A program made the translations under genes and the position numbers. Below the pieces are notes generated by a model. The model was not told the DNA's origin. It saw nothing but the letters and a program-made list of their open reading frames with translations, and searched no databases. Below, in pieces: positions 1 through 6,858 of a stretch of 6,858 nucleotides of DNA. The DNA is from Pseudomonadota bacterium (lineage in GTDB: Bacteria > Pseudomonadota > Gammaproteobacteria > Xanthomonadales > Xanthomonadaceae), in assembly GCA_019348095.1 (NCBI GenBank), contig JAHWKC010000125.1:1-6858 (forward strand), given 5' to 3'. Position 1 is the stretch's first letter. The number at the start of each line of letters is the position of its first letter.

Positions 1-167
1 AGGCGATCGACCGCGCCGAGCGAGGCGACCCGCGCGGGGTCAGCGAGCTGCTGGAGGTCATGCGCCGACCCTACGAGGACCAGCCGGGCCGCGAGGCCTA
101 TGCGCAGCGACGGCCGGACTGGGCAAGGTCGCGGGCGGGGTGCTCGATGCTGTCGTGCAGTTCCTAG
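1..167 (+). CDS. selO: Protein adenylyltransferase SelO (YdiU), C-terminal fragment
   Basis: This is the last 54 codons of a gene that begins outside the window. It is read from base 3 to the TAG at 165-167. The fragment has the SelO tail pattern: an alpha-helical AIDRAERGD segment, then [14 protein letters not shown], then a PDW motif, ending in LSCSS. SelO proteins have a pseudokinase fold that transfers AMP from ATP to Ser/Thr/Tyr of proteins, with redox-linked roles. The C-terminal Cys, third from the end (selenocysteine in animal SelO), is conserved in the family and is present here. No kinase-fold residues are visible because the N-terminal part is cut off by the window edge. The call rests on tail similarity recalled from the family, not on a search. 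The next gene starts more than 200 bases downstream, so this looks like the end of a transcription unit. Confidence 0.75.
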   Translation, partial: AIDRAERGDPRGVSELLEVMRRPYEDQPGREAYAQRRPDWARSRAGCSMLSCSS

Positions 168-214
168 CCCGTGCCCGTTTGCGGCGTGAGCCCAGCTCGG
201 CTGCCGCTTCCCTT

Positions 215-236
215 GTAGAGCCGAGCTTGCTCGGCT
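215..236 (+). repeat. GTAG-type REP hairpin, copy 1
   Basis: A 22-base unit begins with GTAG. It contains a perfect 7-bp stem (AGCCGAG/CTCGGCT) around a CTTG loop. A head of GTAG followed by a short GC hairpin is characteristic of the REP elements (SMAG-type) described in Stenotrophomonas and related genera, which are mobilised or maintained by REP-associated tyrosine transposases. It faces a second copy at 266-287. Confidence 0.8.
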
Positions 237-265
237 GCTGTTCTCGCGGTGCCGGTGAAAGGGCA

Positions 266-287
266 AGCGGAGCAAGCTCCGCTCTAC
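266..287 (-). repeat. GTAG-type REP hairpin, copy 2 (inverted)
   Basis: On the minus strand this is the same 22-base unit as 215-236, beginning with GTAG. It differs at two positions only, and these are symmetric in the stem (AGCGGAG/CTCCGCT in place of AGCCGAG/CTCGGCT). The changes are therefore compensatory and keep the 7-bp stem. The two copies are inverted and 29 bases apart, a head-to-head REP pair. Together they could also fold into one long stem with two mismatches. Confidence 0.8.
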
Positions 288-380
288 CGTAGGCGCGGCC
301 TTCCTCCATATGTCGTGAAGACACCCCCGGAAGGCGGATTACCCCCCGTTCACCCGCGACGCGGAATGCTGTCGATGTCC

Positions 381-386
381 GAGGAG
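381..386 (+). promoter_or_regulatory. Ribosome binding site deciding the lipoprotein start
   Basis: GAGGAG lies 1 base before an in-frame ATG at 388, 7 bases before an ATG at 394 and 13 bases before an ATG at 400. Normal Shine-Dalgarno spacing favours ATG 394 as the true start. Confidence 0.6.
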
Positions 387-393
387 CATGAGC

Positions 394-1185
394 ATGCACA
401 TGACTATCATCCGCGCTGCCCGAATTCTGCACCACGTGATCCCCACCAGTTCCGCCGCCGCACGTCCGCGCCTGTGGCTTGCGGCGGCCGCACTGGCGTT
501 GCTGGCCGGCTGCGCCACCGGCCTGGGCGGCTTTCCCGGAGGGCAGCAGTATCCCGGCGGGCAATATCCCGGTGGAGCCGGCCCCGGCTACGGCGCCAAT
601 GCGCTGGTCGGCACGGTAGAGAGCGTCGATCCCGGTTACGGCCGGATACTGCTGACCGCGCAGCCGTCGCAATACCAGCGTGGCTCGCGGGTAGAGGTCT
701 ACTTCGACCAGCGCACCACACTGTACTACCAGGGTCGCCAGCATCCGGTCGCGGGGCTGGAGCGCGGCGACGTGATCCGCGTGGACGCCGCGCAGTCGCG
801 CGGTCGCCTGTGGGCGCGCAGCATCGAGGTCGTGCACAACGTCCGCGACGGCTATCGCGGCGGCGGCGGTCGTGGCGACCACTACGGCCCCGGCTACGGC
901 GGGCAATACGGTGACCAGTTGCAGGGCACCGTCGGCTTCGTGGACCCGCGCGCACGCGTGATCGAACTCGAGGCAGGTGGCCATGGTGGCGGGTACCGCG
1001 GCGGCTATGCAGATCGTGCGCAGGTGCGCTACGACCGCAACACTACGGTGGAGTACCGCGGCCGCCGCTATCGGCCGGAGAACCTCGAACGCGGCGATCT
1101 CATCCGCATCCAGGCGCGGCGCTGGGGCAACGACTGGCTGGCGGAGCGCATCTGGGTGGAACGCAGCGTGCGCGAGCGCTGGTAG
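394..1185 (+). CDS. Lipoprotein with two tandem DUF5666-like beta domains
   Basis: A predicted 263-residue envelope lipoprotein of unknown function. The N-terminus is Arg-containing and followed by a hydrophobic stretch (LWLAAAALALLAGC) whose lipobox LAGC puts the lipidated Cys at about residue 40. A Gly/Pro/Tyr/Gln-rich linker follows (about 45-68). Then come two copies of one domain, about 69-150 and 175-259, joined by a second Gly/Tyr-rich linker. Each copy has the order GTV..VDP, a run of beta strands, a V.(F/Y)D..TT...GR segment, LERGD(V/L)IR(V/I), and a closing A.(S/R)I.V strand. This pattern resembles small OB/SH3-like periplasmic modules annotated as DUF5666, but I assign that name only by resemblance. 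ATG 388 would add two residues and has an RBS that is too close. The gene stands alone, with no same-strand neighbour closer than 200 bases. The function is not known; a structural or ligand-binding role at the envelope is a guess. Confidence 0.8.
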   Translation: MHMTIIRAARILHHVIPTSSAAARPRLWLAAAALALLAGCATGLGGFPGGQQYPGGQYPGGAGPGYGANALVGTVESVDPGYGRILLTAQPSQYQRGSRVEVYFDQRTTLYYQGRQHPVAGLERGDVIRVDAAQSRGRLWARSIEVVHNVRDGYRGGGGRGDHYGPGYGGQYGDQLQGTVGFVDPRARVIELEAGGHGGGYRGGYADRAQVRYDRNTTVEYRGRRYRPENLERGDLIRIQARRWGNDWLAERIWVERSVRERW

Positions 1186-1216
1186 CGGGACCGCCGTCCG
1201 ACCGGACTCCCTTCCG

Positions 1217-1240
1217 TCGTAGGAGCGGCTTCAGCCGCGA
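1217..1240 (+). repeat. GTAGGAGCGGC-type REP, left copy
   Basis: A 24-base unit whose core begins GTAGGAGCGG at 1219. It contains the hairpin GCGGCT-TC-AGCCGC. It is the exact inverted match of 1360-1383. The type is common in intergenic regions of pseudomonads and xanthomonads. Confidence 0.85.
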
Positions 1241-1359
1241 CCTGTACATCATCGCCAAGATTCGCAAGGTCCCGGCCGGTGTCGCTTCTGGATCGAAGCG
1301 GGTTGGACAGGCGCCGACGCTCTCTCGGAGGCTGGAGTTCCTCGGAAACCGACTCCGGT
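1241..1359. other. Spacer between inverted REPs, non-coding
   Basis: This is 119 bases bounded by two perfect inverted REP copies. It contains one small hairpin (CGCTTC at 1283-1288 with GAAGCG at 1295-1300, 6-base loop) and no credible gene. An open frame crosses it on the minus strand, but only by reading through the REPs. The whole 1217-1383 unit may be a composite, MITE-like REP element; copies elsewhere in the genome would show this. Confidence 0.4.
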
Positions 1360-1383
1360 TCGCGGCTGAAGCCGCTCCTACGA
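1360..1383 (-). repeat. GTAGGAGCGGC-type REP, right copy (inverted)
   Basis: This is the reverse complement of 1217-1240 with no mismatch over 24 bases. It closes the inverted pair around the 119-base spacer and ends four bases before the hairpin at 1387-1416. Confidence 0.85.
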
Positions 1384-1386
1384 AGT

Positions 1387-1416
1387 CAGCCACCGGCCGG
1401 AGCGGGCCGGTGGCTG
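1387..1416. terminator. 12-bp hairpin between convergent genes, possible bidirectional terminator
   Basis: CAGCCACCGGCC (1387-1398) pairs perfectly with GGCCGGTGGCTG (1405-1416) around the loop GGAGCG. It lies 28 bases beyond the stop of the small minus-strand gene and about 200 bases beyond the lipoprotein gene. No T-run follows on either strand, so it may act as an RNA-end stabiliser or Rho-assisted stop rather than a classical intrinsic terminator. Confidence 0.45.
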
Positions 1417-1443
1417 GACCCGGTGCGCGCGGCGCGGCGAAAC

Positions 1444-1560
1444 TCAGACCGGTACGAACGGCTTGGCGCCCTTCTTCTCGCTCTTCTCGGCGCGCTTTTC
1501 CTTCATGGTCTTGGCCGGCTTCTTCTTCTGTTCCTTCTTGCGGTCCATCCCCTTGCTCAT
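1444..1560 (-). CDS. Small lysine-rich protein, 38 residues, function unknown
   Basis: A short basic protein starting MSKGMDRKKEQ and ending AKPFVPV, with the stop TGA at 1444-1446. It has 13 Lys and 2 Arg against 5 acidic residues, so it is strongly positive. It has no Cys or His, no signal peptide and no membrane segment. It is probably a single helix or disordered, with the hydrophobic tail PFVPV at the end. ATG 1560 is preferred over an upstream ATG at 1674 because GAGGA sits 7 bases ahead of it, and the longer reading would add an Arg-rich, low-complexity extension typical of out-of-gene GC-rich sequence. I believe similar tiny Lys-rich proteins occur in Xanthomonadaceae genomes, but I cannot verify this here. 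Nucleic-acid binding is an inference from charge only. It is a single gene, convergent with the lipoprotein gene and in the same direction as the protease gene upstream. Confidence 0.65.
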   Translation of the reverse strand: MSKGMDRKKEQKKKPAKTMKEKRAEKSEKKGAKPFVPV

Positions 1561-1567
1561 GATCGTG

Positions 1568-1572
1568 TCCTC
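1568..1572 (-). promoter_or_regulatory. Ribosome binding site of the small Lys-rich gene
   Basis: GAGGA on the minus strand, 7 bases ahead of the ATG at 1560. It supports the short reading of this gene. Confidence 0.6.
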
Positions 1573-1672
1573 GCAGTTCGATGGCGGCCGTGGGCGGAAT
1601 GCCACGGCAGGTGAGCAGTATGCGCCTGCAAACGCGCGTTGAAGCGCCGGCCGGCGCCGACGCCGGATACGC

Positions 1673-1700
1673 AAACGGCCGGAGCCTGGGCCCCGGCCGT
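1673..1700 (-). terminator. Probable intrinsic terminator of the S8 protease gene
   Basis: On the minus strand, ACGGCCGG (1700-1693) pairs perfectly over 8 bp with CCGGCCGT (1682-1675) around a 10-base loop. The stem is followed by a short TT, so the run is TTT including the last stem base. It begins 24 bases after the protease stop codon, the expected place. The T-run is short, as is often the case in GC-rich xanthomonads. Confidence 0.6.
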
Positions 1701-1724
1701 CTGTGACATGCGCCTTGGTTCAGG

Positions 1725-3821
1725 TCAGTCCGCGGTCACCACCGCGCGGGTCTGGGTGCTGACCAGGGTGTAGTTGGCAACCACGGTGGCGAAGCCGGTG
1801 ACCTGGTAGGTGTAGGTGCCCGGCTCGCTCACCGCGAACTCGAGCAGCTCCGGGTTGTCCAGGGTGGCCGCCGAGGCGACCTGCTGGCCCTGCGGATTGA
1901 GCAGGTACAGGTCGATGTCCACGCCACCGTCCCAGCTCAGGTGCGCCTTGATCGTGGTGACATCCTGACCGACCTCGAACGGGATTTCCTGGATCTCCAG
2001 GTTCTCGACCGACGGCCCCATGGTCCCGGTGAAGGTTTCGGACTCCTCGACCAGCTCGACATTGCTCGCGAACAGCTGCCCGTCGACCAGCGCGCCGTCG
2101 AAGTAGGTCGATCCCTCCACGCCGCGCAGCTCGACCTGGTGCAAGCCGGCGGGCAGGCCGTTCAATGCGAAGCTGCCGTTGGCATCCGCGGTCGCGTTGT
2201 AGAAGCTGATCCGGCCACGCGCGATGCCGTCGACGTAGACATCGGCCACGCCGCCCTTGCTGTCGCGCGGGTACTGCAGCTGGAATGCCTTGCCCTGGAA
2301 CGACAGGTTCAGGCGCGGCACCGACTTCTTGCTGACCTTCGCGGCCTGGAAGCTGCCGTCGCTGGCACCATCGGCGTTCACTGCCTGCCAACGGCCGCTG
2401 TAGGCCAGCTTGCCGTCGCTGTCGCTGACCGTGTTCCACTCGCCCTGGCTCGACCAGGCGGTGTCGCCGTCGAGGAAGCGCTGGCGCTCGCCTTCGGTGC
2501 GCGAGGCCAGGTCGACCGCGGCCAGCACGTCGACATAGCCGCCGCCGACCACGTGGTAGGGGTGCTCCGGCATCGGCGTGGCGGTTTCCATCAGGATCTG
2601 TTCGATCTGGTCCGGCGAGAGGTCGGGGTTGGCCTCCAGCAGCAGCGCGGCGGTGCCGGCGATGAACGGCGTGGCCATGCTGGTGCCGCTGATGCAGTGG
2701 TAGTACGTGGTGTAGCTGGGGTAATCGGCATTCACCACCGGGCCCAGGGCGCCGATCACGGTCCCCGGCGCGCGGGTCGAGCAGATGCTCGAGCCTGGGG
2801 CGACCACGTCGATGTGCTTGTAAGTGTCGCCCTCAACACCGCGGCTGGAGAAATTCGACAGTTCGCCGGCCTTCGTGCCTGAGCCGACGTTGATCACCCA
2901 CGGCACGATCGCATAGGGGTTGAGCGAGTCCTCGTCGGGGCCGCCGTTGCCGGCTGCGAACGACACCACCATGCCGCGCCGGTAGGCTTCGTAGCTGGCC
3001 TTGTTGATGGGGTTGTTGGGGTCGTAGACGCTGTTGGAGCTGCCCCAGGAGTTGGTGATGATGTCGATCCCGTAGCGCTCCTGGTTGTTGAGCGCGTAAT
3101 CGAAGCCCATCAGCGCGTACAGGATGCTCAAGCCCTCGCCGGCACCGATGCCGACCAGGTCCGCGCCCGGGGCGATGCCGTCGTAGTAGCGTGCGCGGCG
3201 GGTGTCGTTCAGCGACGCCTCGCCGGTGCCGCCGACGGTGCCGGCGACGTGGGTGCCGTGGCCGCTGCTGGTGTCGGTGTTGGACTGGTTTTCCACCACC
3301 GCCGAGGCGCCGACCAGGTCCAGATCGCCAATCAGCTTGACGTTCTGCACGGTCTTGCTGCCGAACTGCAGGTCAGGGTGGTTGGCGTCCACGCCCGAAT
3401 CGAGCACCGCCACGGTGACGCCCTTGCCGGTCAGGCCGATGTTGTCCTGGACCTTGTGGCCGTTGGTGATCTCGCCGGCCTCGTAGTTGAAGTAGTCCAG
3501 CGGGGCATCGAAGTAGATGCTCTCCACGCCGTCCCAGGTGGCGACCTCGCGCACCTGCGCGCTGGTCAGCAGCGCGCCGGCCATCGGCAGCTGCTGCATC
3601 GGGTGCACGCTGGCGGTCAGCTCGAGCAGGCGGTCGGCCTGGCCCATTTCGCTGAAGGTGACGACCACCCGGTGGGTCGATTCGGTGTCGAGCCGCTGTT
3701 GCAGGTCGCCGGAGATCAGCGCATCGGCGCTGGCGCCGAAGGACAGCAGCAGGCCGGTGGCGACAGCCAGGCCAAGCACGGTGCGGGTGCGTGATGTGCG
3801 GGTGCGTGGGGAGGTGTTCAT
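1725..3821 (-). CDS. Secreted S8 (subtilisin family) serine protease with C-terminal beta domains
   Basis: A 698-residue extracellular endopeptidase precursor. An Arg/Thr-rich n-region and hydrophobic core (15-29) end in a signal-peptidase site near ASA/ADA (30-34). Residues about 49-108 resemble an I9-type inhibitory propeptide. The catalytic domain (about 125-440) shows the triad Asp141 in VAVLDSGVD, His188 in GHGTHVAGT and Ser381 in SGTSMATP, plus the oxyanion Asn292 in AAGNGG, so it should be active. Residues about 450-585 form a beta-rich module with ADVYVDG and GLPAGLHQVEL segments, resembling accessory modules thought to bind polymers. Residues about 620-690 resemble a pre-peptidase C-terminal (PPC) domain (VDIDLYLLNPQG, EPGTYTYQVTGF), often removed during maturation or secretion. 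The start is supported by AAGGG (3827-3831), 5 bases before the ATG. The gene is monocistronic, divergent from uup, with a terminator-like hairpin after its stop. Export is probably Sec then type II secretion, by analogy with related proteases. The exact substrate is not predictable. Confidence 0.93.
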   Translation of the reverse strand: MNTSPRTRTSRTRTVLGLAVATGLLLSFGASADALISGDLQQRLDTESTHRVVVTFSEMGQADRLLELTASVHPMQQLPMAGALLTSAQVREVATWDGVESIYFDAPLDYFNYEAGEITNGHKVQDNIGLTGKGVTVAVLDSGVDANHPDLQFGSKTVQNVKLIGDLDLVGASAVVENQSNTDTSSGHGTHVAGTVGGTGEASLNDTRRARYYDGIAPGADLVGIGAGEGLSILYALMGFDYALNNQERYGIDIITNSWGSSNSVYDPNNPINKASYEAYRRGMVVSFAAGNGGPDEDSLNPYAIVPWVINVGSGTKAGELSNFSSRGVEGDTYKHIDVVAPGSSICSTRAPGTVIGALGPVVNADYPSYTTYYHCISGTSMATPFIAGTAALLLEANPDLSPDQIEQILMETATPMPEHPYHVVGGGYVDVLAAVDLASRTEGERQRFLDGDTAWSSQGEWNTVSDSDGKLAYSGRWQAVNADGASDGSFQAAKVSKKSVPRLNLSFQGKAFQLQYPRDSKGGVADVYVDGIARGRISFYNATADANGSFALNGLPAGLHQVELRGVEGSTYFDGALVDGQLFASNVELVEESETFTGTMGPSVENLEIQEIPFEVGQDVTTIKAHLSWDGGVDIDLYLLNPQGQQVASAATLDNPELLEFAVSEPGTYTYQVTGFATVVANYTLVSTQTRAVVTAD

Positions 3822-3882
3822 GGCAGCCCTTCGAGGGTGGAGGTCGGATCACTATCGGAACCTGCGTGCTGCCGCACCATCC

Positions 3883-3916
3883 GGGGTTTCCCCCGCGCGG
3901 CGTGGGGGAAAACCCC
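3883..3916. repeat. Nested palindrome in the protease/uup divergent region
   Basis: GGGG-TTT-CCCCC (3883-3894) and GGGGG-AAA(A)-CCCC (3904-3916) pair into one stem of about 15 bp. The stem has a single bulged A and is closed by GCG/CGT pairing around a CGG loop. Each half is also a small palindrome by itself (GGGG/CCCC and GGGGG/CCCCC), so two mutually exclusive folds exist. It lies 62 bases upstream of the protease start and about 195 bases upstream of uup. No T-run follows on either strand. It could be an operator, an mRNA-leader structure of the protease, or another REP-like repeat. The rest of the 290-base intergenic region shows no gene. Confidence 0.5.
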
Positions 3917-4099
3917 CGTGCGCCGCGGTACGGGGCGGTTCAGCGGACAACGCAGGGGTCGATCCGCCTTATGGCGTGATGAGGGCGTGTGGAGATCCGC
4001 ATGATTGGCGGTGCCAAGAGCTGCCGATCGCGTCGGCGCGTGGCTGGCGGAACTGCATACGAAGTTCGCCGGCCCCGCGGTCTGCACTTCGCTGCCACG

Positions 4100-4105
4100 T
4101 AGAAT
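4100..4105 (+). promoter_or_regulatory. Putative -10 box of uup, implying a leaderless transcript
   Basis: TAGAAT ends 6 bases before the uup ATG at 4112. A transcript started at the usual distance from a -10 box would begin at or next to the ATG. No good Shine-Dalgarno precedes the ATG (only GGGCGG), and no clear -35 hexamer is seen at 17 bases. This is inference from one hexamer. Confidence 0.4.
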
Positions 4106-4111
4106 GGGCGG

Positions 4112-6019
<1,908 letters not shown>

Positions 6020-6052
6020 CGTTGGCTGAACGCTTCGCGCGCCTGCCGCGGG

Positions 6053-6277
6053 TCAGGCATTGCGGTCGGACCGGCCATGCAACTGGTCGGACTGCCATGG
6101 CCAGCGGCCCTCCAGTTCCATCTGCAGGGCCATGCTGAGGAAGGTGCGGATCAGCACGATCAATCCCAGCACCAGCACATCATCGAGCGTGGGCGTCACC
6201 GCCACGGTGCGGATGATGTCGGCTGCGACCAGGAACTCCAGGCCCAGCAGAATGCCGCGCCCGAGGTCCTGGCGGAG
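6053..6277 (-). pseudogene. DUF1622-type membrane protein, C-terminal fragment
   Basis: Read on the minus strand, the last 74 residues run from about LRQDLGRGILLG to the TGA at 6053-6055. They include LGLEFLVAADIIRT and a second hydrophobic segment (VLVLGLIVLIRTFLSMAL), followed by an ELEGRWPWQ tail. This matches the conserved C-terminal two-helix portion of DUF1622 membrane proteins (function unknown). The N-terminal membrane helix expected upstream is absent. Before about 6277 the same frame becomes hydrophilic low-complexity sequence that is antisense to plus-strand coding sequence. An ATG at 6661 gives a 202-residue open frame, but its first two thirds is shadow. The gene is therefore cut, by rearrangement or misassembly. 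It is convergent with uup, with 33 bases between the two stops. Confidence 0.6.
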
Positions 6278-6343
6278 CGCGCCGCGGACATGGGCTACAC
6301 CGCGCTGGCGCTCTGCGACGACGCCGACCTGGGGGGCGTGATC
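6257..6343 (+). pseudogene. PHP-domain fragment resembling error-prone polymerase DnaE2
   Basis: About 29 codons read APEVLAERAADMGYTALAL then CDDADLGGVIRF. In DnaE2/ImuC and other C-family polymerases the N-terminal PHP domain has the form PEEL..RA..LGY.ALA.TD...L.GVVR, which this closely resembles. There is no start context, no HAHS-type metal motif upstream, and nothing polymerase-like after it; the frame runs on directly into ion-channel sequence. It is an orphan fragment between two other gene pieces. The call is resemblance over a short stretch and could be wrong, for example a fragment of some other PHP protein. Confidence 0.4.
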
Positions 6344-6858
6344 CGCTTCGCGCTGGCGCCCGACAAGGTCCCGTTCCTCAAGTCGAGCTGGCTGACGATC
6401 CTGGCGCTTGCGGTGCCGGCCCTTCGGCTGTTCCGCGCGCTTAGCTTCCTGCGCGCCGCGCGGGGGCTCCGCGGACTCCGGCTGGTCCGGATCGTCGGCA
6501 CCGCCAACCGCAGCATGAACGCTCTCAAGAGCACGCTCGAGCGCCGCGGCTTCATTTATGTCGCCGGGCTGACCGCGCTGGTGATCTTCCTCGGCGCGGC
6601 GGGCATGCTGAATTTCGAGAATGCGCGTGACGTCGAGGGCGGTTTCACCTCCTACGGCCACGCGCTGTGGTGGACTGGAATGCTGGTCGCAAGCATCGGC
6701 ACCGAGAATTGGCCGGTCACGACCGAGGGCCGGGTGCTGACCATGCTGCTTGCTACCTATGGACTGGCGATGTTCGGCTATATCGCCGCGACCTTCGCCA
6801 GCTTCTTCATCGGTCGCGATGCCGAAGAGTCCACCGGACCGGTTGCCGGAAACAAGGA
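6290..6858 (+). CDS. Voltage-gated-like ion channel, N-terminally truncated and running off the window
   Basis: An open frame of 189 codons to the window edge, with no stop reached. Channel homology starts at about 6340 (FALAPDK), so the first 16-20 residues belong to the PHP-like piece. Numbered from ATG 6290: S3-like helix (about 30-45), then S4 with Arg at 46, 49, 55, 58, 61, 64 and 67, every third residue with Ser at 52 in the one gap. S5 is at 88-107, a pore helix at 122-134 (HALWW), the filter region ASIGTENWP at 134-142, S6 at 148-174, then GRDAEE. This is the layout of a tetrameric cation channel subunit in the inner membrane. S1-S2 are missing and the filter is not TVGYG. The frame is open back to 6020, with an earlier ATG at 6077, but that portion is antisense to the DUF1622 piece. 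Whether any functional protein is made is doubtful. Confidence 0.65.
   Translation, partial: MGYTALALCDDADLGGVIRFALAPDKVPFLKSSWLTILALAVPALRLFRALSFLRAARGLRGLRLVRIVGTANRSMNALKSTLERRGFIYVAGLTALVIFLGAAGMLNFENARDVEGGFTSYGHALWWTGMLVASIGTENWPVTTEGRVLTMLLATYGLAMFGYIAATFASFFIGRDAEESTGPVAGNK

Noticed and set aside
58..984. Large open frames on both strands overlapping the lipoprotein gene
   Set aside because: The plus-strand lipoprotein has a signal, lipobox, RBS and an internal domain repeat; the competing frames have none of these.
1100..1393. A minus-strand open frame of 97 codons across the REP pair
   Set aside because: It is made by reading through both REP copies and the spacer and then into the lipoprotein antisense. 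REP-derived peptides of this kind are common spurious calls.
1644..1657. Perfect 14-base palindrome GCGCCGGCCGGCGC
   Set aside because: It is pure G/C in a GC-rich intergenic region and lies close to other GC hairpins. Chance is a sufficient explanation and no linked element supports an operator.
1941..2882. A 313-codon open frame on the plus strand opposite the protease
   Set aside because: It overlaps the protease whose catalytic triad is intact, has Val/Ala/Arg/Asp-rich shadow composition, and no motif.
3832..4111. Small frames in the divergent intergenic region
   Set aside because: No RBS, no conserved motif, and they run through the nested palindrome.
6020..6256. Plus-strand frame with ATG 6077 as the channel N-terminus
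   Set aside because: The translation is Gln/His/Asp-rich, without membrane segments, and antisense to a recognisable DUF1622 C-terminus, so it is not a plausible S1-S2 region.

Overview
The window is high-GC DNA. It most likely comes from a gammaproteobacterium of the Xanthomonadaceae/Lysobacteraceae type (Lysobacter, Luteimonas or Stenotrophomonas-like). The basis is the GTAG-headed REP palindromes, the Uup and SelO-type housekeeping genes, a secreted subtilisin-like protease with C-terminal beta domains, and a start codon directly downstream of a -10 box. This taxonomic call is inference from sequence style; no search was run.

Layout. At 1-167 is the C-terminus of a SelO/YdiU-type protein AMPylase (+). 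At 168-393 is an intergenic stretch with a facing pair of GTAG-type REP hairpins. At 394-1185 is a lipoprotein (+) built from two copies of one beta-rich domain. At 1186-1443 lie two perfect 24-base inverted REP copies around a 119-base spacer, then a strong hairpin. At 1444-1560 is a 38-residue lysine-rich protein (-). At 1673-1700 is a probable terminator for the large S8 protease gene at 1725-3821 (-). The 290-base divergent region 3822-4111 carries a nested G-run/A-T/C-run palindrome and a TAGAAT box just before the ATG of uup (4112-6019, +), which encodes a housekeeping ABC-F ATPase.

The right end (6053-6858) is abnormal. Three unrelated gene pieces are joined within about 100 bases. They are the C-terminal two membrane segments of a DUF1622-type protein (-), roughly 25-30 codons resembling the PHP domain of an error-prone DNA polymerase (DnaE2/ImuC type) (+), and a voltage-gated-like ion channel lacking S1-S2 (+) that runs off the window. 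This is either a real illegitimate recombination or an assembly chimera, and the sequence alone cannot decide.

The genes do not form one pathway. SelO and Uup are unrelated housekeeping functions, while the lipoprotein and the protease are independent envelope or secreted products. I see no CRISPR array, tRNA, rRNA, prophage or defence cassette. The points most worth following up are the three-way junction, the channel's non-GYG selectivity filter with a near-perfect S4 arginine ladder, and the REP-bounded element.
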